The notes under the pieces: model-generated
The model's input: the letters and a program-made list of their open reading frames with translations, nothing else
Databases searched by the model: none
Told to the model about the DNA's origin: nothing
Made by a program: the position numbers and the translations under genes
Shown: piece by piece, positions 54,561 through 64,000 of the stretch
Position numbering within the stretch: position 1 is the first letter of the stretch
Layout: the number at the start of each line of letters is the position of its first letter
Origin: Escarpia spicata
Taxonomy: Eukaryota; Annelida; Polychaeta; Sabellida; Siboglinidae
DNA: 64,000 nucleotides
NCBI GenBank assembly: GCA_963995525.1
Contig: OZ023206.1
Coordinates: 66,039,304 to 66,103,303, forward strand
Reading direction: 5' to 3'

Positions 54561-56270
54561 CTTTTTACTATACGTGATATATATACGAGATAGTTTTTAC
54601 CTACGTACTAGGTAGTTTTTAGCTGACAAAACGTTGGAAAGTAGTCCTGGAATGTTGGCATGGTGATGGAGGGGAATACGCACACTGTCACGTTACCTCT
54701 CAAAAGTGCTTGTTGTTTACGTTTTTGCGAGAGCTAAAAAACCAGCAGTAATGCTGCACATCATGCACAACAAATAACTGATCACCACCATTAGTTGGCA
54801 GTCGTGACTGATTGTGATGGATCAGAGTTCTCTAAAGAATGACGTAACCTGCTCGTAACATTGTAAAAGGAGTCTTTTAGAAGCAGCTGTTTTAGAGGAG
54901 GTTGCACAAGTCCGCAAAGTCTCCAGAAGGTATTGCATTTCGTATGAGTTGGTTGCCACTGTGGAGAATATAAACTGATACAGTGGCGCCACCTCTCGAG
55001 TGGAACATATATTTCAAAATGGACATTGCGGCTGTTGTGGGCAGCATGGTGGGTGATGTCTTGACAACCGTGTTGTATCATTTGAATCCCGTGGGTGTTA
55101 GCTGTGGTTTTGGAAGCCTTTTTTGATCACTCAAAATCGCAATTCCCACCTCATGTTGGTGGTGTGGATGTGAATTTTATCCAATACGAAAAAGTTTCTC
55201 TGATCTTTGCAAATGTATGTTTTTTATGCTAAATAGCAAAATCTTTTTTTCAGAGTGACAAAGAGCTCATATCATATAAAAAACAATAATCTCATATCAG
55301 AATATATAAATAAAAATTTGCATAACTTTAGTGTCAATGATGAATAATTGTTCATGTTGTGTTATACTTGTACTGAATTACACCAGTTGAGTTCAGACGC
55401 CTTCACACTCTGGTGACAGTGACCTAGGCCCAGTGACCCATGCTAACTCTCTACTCACTACAGCTAGGTACACTTCACTGCTGTCAGATCACTGAACATG
55501 GGTCATTCACTCCGTGATGTCTATCAGCGGTTTGCCCAAATAATGTCGCCTGAGGCATTAGGGTGGAGTAGGGTAAAGGGTCTAAATGTGAACGGTCAAT
55601 TGACCTATAGTTGTGGTCAACACCTGCCAAATATATAACATTACATTGATAATTGTTCTTAATAGAGAGAGAGATACCTTTACATAGATCACCCATGAAT
55701 GCAATAGTACTGGTACAAGGCAGGGACTGTATTCGTTCTTATGTGCGTGCATGCATGCCCTAATTAACATACTCACAACTTTAGCAGTGTGTGACACTGA
55801 CAGTGATCTCCAATGCCAAGCTTGACTGTTTTTGCACTTTAATTTCTACCAGTGTCACACTAGATTCTAAGCTCAGTGATGAAACTATATCAAAAGGTCC
55901 TCGTAAGTGATGAGACTTTACAGTGTTCTGGTACCCGGTGGCTCATATGTGAGATGCATGAATCGTTTGCCAGTCACGTCTGCTGCAATGGCTGTACCCA
56001 GGAACCTCAGGAAGCAAATTAAAGTTGTTAAACTAATACTGATATTATATAATGATAATAGGTAATTAACAAATATGTATAAAACAAAAAAGAAAATAAA
56101 GTTTAGACTATTGAAAATAAATACAAAATACCAATATCACCCGTTAATACTACTAGCTCTAATTCACACAAACGTCACCATTATCAATTAATACTAACCA
56201 ATCAGAACTAACTCATGTTAACTAGCATTGGCCAACATTATCTAACACTTACTAAATATCATTAACACTT
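54561..56270. other. no gene recognised (intron or intergenic)
   Basis: Frames of 70 to 96 codons on the minus strand lack domains. A strong-looking acceptor at 55,253 (TTTTTTTCAG) is followed by an AT-rich frame I could not support as an exon. Confidence 0.35.
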
Positions 56271-56275
56271 CGTCT

Positions 56276-56990
56276 GAACATTGTACAGTGCAGTATATAA
56301 TGACATGTCATGACACATTCACATTGTACAGTGCAGTATATAATGACATGTCATGACACATTCACATTGTACAGTGCAGTATATAATGACATGTCACGAC
56401 ACATTCACATTGTACAGTGCAGTATATAATGACATGTCATGACACATTCACATTGTACAGTGCAGTATATAATGACATGTCATGACACATTCACATTGTA
56501 CAGTGCAGTATATAATGACATGTCATGACACATTCACATTGTACAGTGCAGTATATAATGACATGTCATGACACATTCACATTGTACAGTGCAGTATATA
56601 ATGACATGTCATGACACATTCACATTGTACAGTGCAGTATATAATGACATGTCATGACACATTCACATTGTACAGTGCAGTATATAATGACAAGTCATGA
56701 CACATTCACATTGTACAGTGCAGTATATAATGACATGTCATGACACATTCACATTGTACAGTGCAGTATATAATGACATGTCATGACACATTCACATTGT
56801 ACAGTGCAGTATATAATGACATGTCACGACACATTCACATTGTACAGTGCAGTATATAATGACATGTCATGACACATTCACATTGTACAGTGCAGTATAT
56901 AATGACATGACACGACACATTCACATTGTACAGTGCAGTATATAATGACATGTCACGACACATTCACATTGTACAGTGCAGTATATAATT
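56276..56990. repeat. 43-bp minisatellite with palindromic core, about 16.6 copies
   Basis: Units contain ACATTCACATTGTACAGTGC, AGTATATAATGACATGTCAT and GAC. ATGACATGTCAT is a perfect palindrome and GTCATGAC a second, overlapping one. A few copies carry single changes (CACGAC, CAAGTCA). Confidence 0.96.
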
Positions 56991-58030
56991 AATCATCATT
57001 AATTGTTACTCCTAATATATGACACGACCATTTCTACTATAAAAAAATGTTTAATGCACAAACGTAACAACAGGGCCACGTTCAGAGTTCGCGACGTTGC
57101 TTTTTGCCCTGGAAGTCGATTTTGCCATTCAACGTAACGACTTGCTGACTGATGTTTCGCCCCACCAGCGCGTCTCCAAAGATGGCTTCCATTGTTAGTG
57201 TCACATTTGATGAGAGTTCTTTTTTTAATGGTATGGTTGGTGCGTTTGAGTGCTTCACTCAAACATGACAAGTTGAGATTCAGGCTTCAGCGTTTGAGCG
57301 CAGTCGCTGTGCATAATTTATTACAGCTATAGCGATGAAAAACAAAGCGACTTACGAACATTCTTTTGAATAACTAACCGCTTGTTATCACCAAACAAAT
57401 GACGGACCGTACTGCGACAATAGAGAGTGCAAGCACTCCGATCCCGATTCCCATCCCTGGGCCGATCACGCCAGTTGGTTGTCCAACAATCGAACAGGTT
57501 TGATACCTCAGTGTGTTTATGCCATCATTCCACATTGTTTCAGATATACAGTACATTGTTATAAAATATTCATTTGAGGGCACTTTTGAGGCCGAAATAG
57601 CACTCCGGTTTGCGTCAACATGCGATTTATTAACATTGCTTGTTTTAAGTGCGGCGTGCAGTAACCTGTGACCTCAGCAGCGCACACTGTTCTATTCGAA
57701 CCTGAACGAGCACTATTTGGGACATTATATTCCTGAAATGATGTGGATTGCTGGAATAAACGCATTGAGGTATAACATTTAGGCACAACTGTCATAATGC
57801 CGAAATCGGGGTGGGCCCGGATTCTACACGTCACAATTAAGTTCCATCTGCTGCATATTGGCTATACATGCTACTGTCATAACCACGATCAGGTTTCCCG
57901 CTACCGAAACAAATTCAGAAGCCTTCCAAAGTGAGTCATAGCTTCCTCAAGATCCTTAGCTTAACCTTAAGAGATCTCCCAATGTGACATTTGCACGCAA
58001 GCCAAGGCATCTAGCAGACTAACACACACT
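56991..58030. other. no gene recognised
   Basis: Minus-strand frames of 69 to 91 codons (56,999-57,271; 57,374-57,583; 57,559-57,834) have no known domain. The region has more CpG than its surroundings. Confidence 0.3.
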
Positions 58031-58035
58031 GACAG

Positions 58036-58625
58036 GATATGTAATGTTTAGGAAAGATAGAATAGGAAGAAGGGGAGGTGGAGTTATTTTATATATTAAA
58101 GAATCTATCCAGGCTTATGAAATAAAATTAGAAAGAGAAGCAGATTGCGAAGAAGGTGTTTGGTGTAACATAGTTACAGGAAACTCAACATGAACGGTTG
58201 GGTTAGTTTATCGAAGTCCAAACATAAGCATAGAAGAGAATGAAAAGGTACAAAATGCTATAAGGGAAGTAAGCAAATGGGACTATATTATTATGGGAGA
58301 TTTTAACCATGGACATATAAAAATAAAATCTCTACAGAGTACGGAGAGTGACGATCACAAGTTTTTAGTTTTAGTACAAGATAGTTTCCCTTCTCAAGTT
58401 ACATTAGCAAAGGAGCAGTGTAGATCAGATATAAGAAAGTTCTCATTTTCACAAAGGACTGTAAATTAATGGAAAATAAAAAAATAAAACTGACACGTAC
58501 CTCAGAAGGGCAGGATACATATAAATACAAAGGGTTGGACTCTCGATAAGTCAAAAGGCTTCCTTGTCCACCTGCCACATATAGTTAATTATCTGGGTGA
58601 CAATATTGTTCAATCTTGTTAAATA
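58036..58625 (+). mobile_element. CR1-type LINE, copy D (plus strand, large internal deletion)
   Basis: The endonuclease from GYVMFRKDRIGRRGGGVILY through LVYRSPNISIEENE and MGDFNHGHI is joined at about 58,398 to the ORF2 C-terminal piece (VTLAKEQCRSDIRKFSFSQR). The 3' UTR follows with the inverted repeat and ATCTTGTTAAAT tail. A stop replaces a residue in NSTLTVG. Everything from the end of EN to the thumb is missing. Confidence 0.85.
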
Positions 58626-58710
58626 TAAATGTATTCTTGAAGTTTGGATGTTTGCAACAAGCCAGAAAAACAATGTTCTTTACTCATTACTGCCTAACTT
58701 GAAGAAATAT
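58626..58710. repeat. repeat Y, copy 3 (inverted)
   Basis: Reverse complement of 14,375-14,455, directly after the LINE copy D tail, matching over GTATTCTTGAAGTTYGG, GCAACAAGCCAGAAAAACAA and TTCTTTACTCATTACTGCCT. The same relation to the LINE tail as at copy A. Confidence 0.7.
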
Positions 58711-60030
58711 TTAAAAAACGTTTATTTAATTGTGTAACGGATTTAGTTGAAAAAATAAATAACCATTTTGAACTTTTTATTGAAACTGTTATGAAGTTAT
58801 TATTAAATGCCACTGAATTGCATAACACACAAATTTGGGACACGCAACGATATATTATTATAACTGGACATGGGTGAATTTCAGATTAGACTATGTTTGT
58901 CTCCCGAATCCTCCGGCAGAGCAAATAAATAATGGCAGCTCCCTTACAAGTACCTTTCAAGACTTCTTACAATATAACAATGTTTATGCCGAGAACATTA
59001 ATTCAATAAATAACGTGTGTTACATAGCCTAGGAAATAACAGTTGATCTGATTGACAAGATAATATAAGTTGTAACAGATAAGAATGCCAACTCAAAACG
59101 ACTTGTGTATATGGTACTTATTTATTATAAACAACGTAACATCATATATCCCCACTATTATATGGCAATAGGTCTATCTCTGGTGACATCAACACCGTCG
59201 AGCCCATACAATGTCAATGAATGATACAAAATAACAGAAATAATTTGGGCTTGCTGTGTTTGGCAACAAAGAGAAGTAGGTCGCAAATGCGCATGTTTGC
59301 GTAGGGCAGAACGACGTAAACACACAAACGCGCTAAGCCGGCGTTTGTTGTGTTATATAGGTTAGTTATAGTTTTTTAGTTAGTTGTAGTTTATCAGTCG
59401 TTTGTGTGGACGGGCACGTGTAAATAACGGTGCAGTTTGCTGAAATGTGGTTACCCCAATATTATATGGCAGTAGGTCTACCTCTGGTAACAGCATCGAG
59501 CGTGCGGTCATCATACTGACATACAATGTCAATGAATGATACATTGATACAAAATAACAGAAATAATACAGCTTGACCAGACTGGCAGTCATGTTATTAT
59601 AATGATTTTACGATATTTTTTCTTTTGAATTGTCTTGTACCATGTTGGTTCCATCGTGCACAGCGAAATACGTTCCTTCAGCATTATTCCATTGATGTTC
59701 CTCTGCGCATTTCACCACAAAATAAAAACATTACGGCAAAAGTCTTCGCCTGTCATCGTTTTATAATCGGAAGTTGATTATGTTTATAAATAGATGTAGG
59801 TTTGTTATCTTCGCCAACGAGAGAGTTCCATCTGGCTGCTTGTGTATTTGAATAAATCAGCGTCATTGCGTCTAAGAAGCTCTTTCTCTCGTACTCAAGG
59901 CGGCGTACTCAGTTGAGCACGTACTCAAGAAGTTATATAACCACCGTGAGCACGGATTCTCCGGCGAGCATGAGATCTCGAGTCTGAGCATGGAGTTGAG
60001 TATGAGCACCGAGTACGCTTTATAACCTAG
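58711..60030. other. no gene recognised; local duplication
   Basis: Two related blocks at 59,149-59,255 and 59,449-59,570 share ATTATATGGCARTAGGTCTA and TACAATGTCAATGAATGATA. Otherwise nothing supported. Confidence 0.45.
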
Positions 60031-60035
60031 GGCAC

Positions 60036-60085
60036 TTGAGTTAATTCTCTGGGTGGCAATCTTGTTAAATCTTGTTAAACCCTCT
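60036..60085 (+). mobile_element. CR1-type LINE, 3' tail remnant (copy E)
   Basis: GAGTTAATTCTCTGGGTGGC followed by AATCTTGTTAAATCTTG is the 3' terminus of the LINE family; the rest is absent, as expected from strong 5' truncation. Confidence 0.7.
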
Positions 60086-60206
60086 CATAAGTGAGGAAGT
60101 CTGCTCTAACTTCCAAAACTACATTGATTATCAAGGGAAAACATAAATAAATAAAACAGTATATTGTTTCAAGGCACATTATTTTGTTAAGTTCTTGTTA
60201 CTAACA

Positions 60207-60259
60207 GGTTATTATTAGTTTGATACTAACAAGTTTTTAGTATCAAACTAATAATAACC
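60207..60259. repeat. perfect 23-bp inverted repeat, 7-base loop
   Basis: Arms 60,207-60,229 (starts GGTTATTATTAG) and 60,237-60,259 are exact reverse complements with loop CAAGTTT. Just upstream, ACTAACAGG and TTGTTACTAAC add a partial repeat of the stem. Confidence 0.93.
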
Positions 60260-61670
60260 ATGGTTTACATGGGTTGTATAAGTTGTGATATTTAGAAAAG
60301 AATACTTACAATTAAAAAGAGCTACAGGCTTGGGACCCCTCAAAAGAAGGCTGGGTGTCCCGAGGACCCTTGAACACAAACATTCTGGTAAACCCTTGGC
60401 TAATTATATACTTTATGGCATAATTTATGATACCTGTATATGTGTGTTATTCTGGATATGTACACGTGGGTACTAATTTATACTGCTGAGTGGCAGGATA
60501 TTGCATCAAAATATCGTTAGGGTTTGTTCTGAATTAAAGGGTTTGAATCAAGCAAATGTTAAACATCTACAGTAATTATTATTATAAATAATGCATTGAA
60601 CAATTCTAAAATTATATGTGAAACAGAAAGGTGGTTAAGAAATTATTAAGTTATGTCAACTACATTCATATGTTGTTTTAGAAATATATAATTTGTAAGT
60701 ACAGTACTGAATAGAAATACAGTTGAGAAGTTGAGTTGAAATGCATCATGATTGATTTTATCACAGAGTTGTGTACAAAACCACTTGAAGGCCACATACC
60801 AATTTCTTTAGTACTGTGTTGACATAAATACACATTTTGGCTGGTTGAATATAGAACATACCAGCAGTAGTTTCCACATAGTAATCAATCTTATCAAGTA
60901 TAACCTGACTGACTAGTAAAAGTCCAACCCAACTAGTCTTTACTTTACCAGGTAAGACAGGCAGCCTGTGTAATACCAGCAGTTTGATCAGATTTAGTTT
61001 CCTTGTAAAAAATCCACCTCCATGCAAGGTTTCATGCACAAGGCAAGTCACATCAAACAAAATGGAAAGGTTTTAAATGGATACAAAAATCTGATACATA
61101 GTCAGTATCCAAGATGTTTGTTTAATGATTGCACAGTGGAAATAGATGATGAAATCCTGTAGGTTTGCGTCGATCACGCAATGTATAAACCGACAGGTGT
61201 GTGTGACATTATGAGCCGTAAACAAGCTGGTGTCTCTGTCTCACGATCAGTGATAAAATGTCACATATATGACGTCACCAGCTGCTGTTTTTCCATCAAG
61301 TCCACTGTTTTCCTCCTGTTTGTCCAAGTAGATCTTCCCAGTCCAGTTGTGGGTTGTGCCTTGTCCTGCTGTGACATTATACCATGTTCTATGGTCATTA
61401 ACCAGAACAAACATGTTTCCATGTACGCACAGTGGATACATTGGACCAGTTGTCATTCATCTTCAGTTGTCCTCAATATGCAGTTTTTGTAGGCATTATC
61501 AATGACCTGGTGTCGACTGTGACGCACGAAGTCGCAGGTGCCGTGCATCCGGCGTGGGCATTGGCAGTGCCTGGCAGTGCCTGGCAGGCGTCAGCAAGTG
61601 TTTAAATAGCTCTGTTGTGCGTGGTGCATTAACAGTTGTAGGCTGTTCACCGCTGGGTCCACTGCTGCTC
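60260..61670. other. no gene recognised
   Basis: Frames of 63 to 103 codons lack known domains. TGGCAGTGCCTGGCAGTGCC near 61,565 is a short tandem repeat. Confidence 0.35.
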
Positions 61671-61675
61671 AGACT

Positions 61676-63100
61676 GACATGTGTGAGTACTTAGTGAGTC
61701 TATGACATGTGTGAGTACTTAGTGAGTCTATGGCATGTGTGAGTACTTAGTGAGTCTATGGCATGTGTGAGTACTTAGTGAGTCTATGGCATGTGTGAGT
61801 ACTTAGTGAGTCTATGACATGTGTGAGTACTTAGTGAGTCTATGGCATGTGTGAGTACTTGGTGAGTCTATGGCATGTGTGAGTACTTAGTGAGTCTATG
61901 ACATGTGCGAGTACTTAGTGAGTCTATGGCATGTGTGAGTACTTAGTGAGTCTATGACATGTGCGAGTACTTAGTGAGTCTATGACATGTGCGAGTACTT
62001 AGTGAGTCTATGACATGTGTGAGTACTTAGTGAGTCTATGACATGTGCGAGTACTTAGTGAGTCTATGGCATGTGCGAGTACTTAGTGAGTCTATGACAT
62101 GTGCGAGTACTTAGTGAGTCTATGACATGTGCGAGTACTTAGTGAGTCTATGGCATGTGTGAGTACTTAGTGAGTCTATGGCATGTGCGAGTACTTAGTG
62201 AGTCTATGACATGTGCGAGTACTTAGTGAGTCTATGGCATGTGTGAGTACTTAGTGAGTCTATGGCATGTGTGAGTACTTGGTGAGTCTATGACATGTGT
62301 GAGTACTTAGTGAGTCTATGACATGTGCGAGTACTTAGTGAGTCTATGACATGTGCGAGTACTTAGTGAGTCTATGGCATGTGCGAGTACTTAGTGAGTC
62401 TATGACATGTGCGAGTACTTAGTGAGTCTATGGCATGTGTGAGTACTTAGTGAGTCTATGACATGTGCGAGTACTTGGTGAGTCTATGACATGTGTGAGT
62501 ACTTAGTGAGTCTGACATGTGTGAGTACTTAGTGAGTCTATGGCATGTGTGAATACTTAGTGAGTCTATGACATGTGTGAGTACTTAGTGAGTCTATGGC
62601 ATGTGTGAGTACTTAGTGAGTCTATGACATGTGTGAGTACTTAGTGAGTCTATGGCATGTGTGAGTACTTAGTGAGTCTATGACATGTGCGAGTACTTAG
62701 TGAGTCTATGACATGTGTGAGTACTTGGTGAGTATATGACATGTGTGAGTACTTAGTGAGTCTATGACATGTGTGAGTACTTAGTGAGTCTATGACATGT
62801 GTGAGTACTTGGTGAGTCTATGACATGTGTGAGTACTTGGTGAGTCTATGACATGTGTGAGTACTTAGTGAGTCTATGACATGTGTGAGTACTTGGTGAG
62901 TATATGACATGTGTGAGTACTTAGTGAGTCTATGACATGTGTGAGTACTTGGTGAGTCTATGACATGTGTGAGTACTTGGTGAGTCTATGACATGTGTGA
63001 GTACTTAGTGAGTCTATGGCACGTGTGAATACTTGGACAGTGAGTCTATGACATGTGTGAGTACTTGGACAGTGAGTCTGTGACATGTGACAGTCAATCT
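61676..63100. repeat. 28-bp minisatellite, about 50 copies
   Basis: Units read ACATGTGTGAGTACTTAGTG, AGTCTATG. Three two-state sites (TGTGAG/TGCGAG, GACATG/GGCATG, TTAGTG/TTGGTG) vary between copies, with blocks of like copies. The last units gain an extra GGACAG step. Confidence 0.96.
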
Positions 63101-63815
63101 GTGACATGCGACAGTGCACAATGGTTCATTCCTTAAGGTTTATTTCACAAAACAGGAAAAGCCAAAATATATTCACAGGGATGAAACTATTGGCTTGTGG
63201 TTTTCACATTTTTGGAAAGAAAAAACAATCTACTACCAGTGTTAATAATGCGGTGTAGAACTATTAAAAAAAGGGTTTTTGATGCATGTGTTTGCTTGAA
63301 TGGTATATGATTTAAAATTGTTATGGCATGTCTGAAGTCTTCAATTCTTCAGGTGGCTTAGATTGTCCACCCATAAGTTTGTAACAGATTTACACAGACG
63401 ATGCTGGATATCATTTAACATGATGCTCATAGCTTCATACCACCAAAATATACCTAGTCACATGTCTTACTTTAGTAATCTAGAGTTTGTTCACGTTTTT
63501 GTTAAATGTAAAACAGCAAATTCTATTAAATTAAGTAAAGCAGATTTGACACGGGGCTGGATTTTTGTTGTTGTTGCGGGTTAAGTTTCAATTTGTGCGG
63601 GGCAGTCTGCGGGTCAAGTCACTGCGGGGGCGGGCAGTCTGCAGGCTAGTAATTTCTACATGCGAGCTAGCAGGCTGATTTTTGTAACTCATTAATGGTC
63701 ACCAGTTACTCAAAGGTGGGACATTCTTTGAGCTAGTTAATTGGCGATTACAGGATTGCCCTTTTGTTTGTGTGTAAACAGTGTTATGATAACATGTGCT
63801 GGCCTGAAGTGCCAG
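63101..63815. other. no firm gene
   Basis: A 73-codon frame at 63,363-63,584 follows a plausible acceptor (ATTCTTCAG at 63,352) but shows no similarity I can name. GC-rich short repeats (GCGGG..GCAGTCTGC) at 63,590-63,650. Confidence 0.3.
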
Positions 63816-63818
63816 CTT

Positions 63819-63905
63819 CAGTCAGGTGTGATTAGTGGCTTCTTCCAGGAGGAAGTATCAGTTCAGGCCATCAATCTGTTTCTGCACTTAAGCCACCAGG
63901 ATGTC
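63819..63905 (+). CDS. SLF2: possible downstream SLF2-like exon fragment
   Basis: One frame reads QSGVISGFFQEEVSVQAINL then FLHLSHQDV. It resembles the SLF2 segment with CIVSVQILSTLMEITIRND: shared VSVQ, then an alternating hydrophobic helix. Bounds are uncertain (acceptors at GCTTCAG and further up at GTAAACAG) and no good donor is seen before the TGA near 63,948. Confidence 0.3.
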
Positions 63906-64000
63906 CATAAAGAGCAGTTACCCCACCAATTAGATATGAAATGCCTTTGATGTGTGGAGACTGGAGACCATGCCACTTGGCACTGGCTGACAGTGCTAAC

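Noticed and set aside
55253..55360. Exon after the strong TTTTTTTCAG acceptor
   Set aside because: In the phase required after 50,067 it stops at once; in the other phase it is an AT-rich frame without similarity or donor.
63363..63584. 73-codon frame after an ATTCTTCAG acceptor
   Set aside because: No recognisable similarity to SLF2 or another family; kept out of the exon list.

Overview
The window is metazoan nuclear DNA. Its genes are split by GT-AG introns, it has no operon structure, and microsatellites, minisatellites, LINEs, SINEs and small DNA transposons fill most of the space. The mix of a cartilage-intermediate-layer-type matrix protein carrying a chitin-binding module, CR1-type LINEs, a Tc1/mariner element and tRNA-derived SINEs points to a non-vertebrate bilaterian, probably marine (lancelet, mollusc or brachiopod level). 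I cannot fix the phylum from the sequence.

Two protein-coding genes can be reconstructed. Gene 1 (minus strand, 11522 to 2787) is a complete nine-exon gene whose phases join without conflict into 1,051 residues. The order is signal peptide, peritrophin-A chitin-binding module, thrombospondin type 1 repeat, Cys-rich/CILP beta-sandwich module, Ig domain, then a long CILP/FAM171-like body with an RRRRR tract. It has a TATA box 67 bases upstream of the ATG and a poly(A) signal near 2.48 kb. Gene 2 (plus strand, about 36.2 kb to beyond 50 kb, perhaps past the window end) is an incomplete chain of ten phase-compatible small exons. It starts with a PIP-box-like VITKFFTPK motif, continues through His/Ser/Arg-rich and acidic segments, and ends in a helical segment resembling SLF2 (FAM178A), the SMC5/6 localisation factor.

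Layout: 0-2.4 kb, intergenic with a 20-bp tandem array; 2.8-11.6 kb, gene 1; 13-24 kb, a cluster of CR1-type LINE copies (minus strand), each with a different deletion, flanked by shared repeats; 25.1-28.7 kb, a (TAG)n tract split by a decayed Tc1/mariner element, then a second LINE remnant; 28.7-36 kb, intergenic with MITE-like elements; 36-64 kb, gene 2, whose introns hold at least seven different minisatellites (units of 28, 43, 43, 50, 58, 62 and 72 bp), SINE pieces, MITEs and perfect inverted repeats.

The items most worth a second look are: a 52-codon reading frame at 40.9 kb that ends in a p21-like TDFY PIP motif; the chitin-binding/CILP fusion; splice sites built from or abutting repeats (6.03, 9.48 and 36.8 kb); two 43-bp minisatellites that seem to share a sequence skeleton; and a perfect 46-bp inverted repeat at 42.2 kb. 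The two genes show no functional link to each other.
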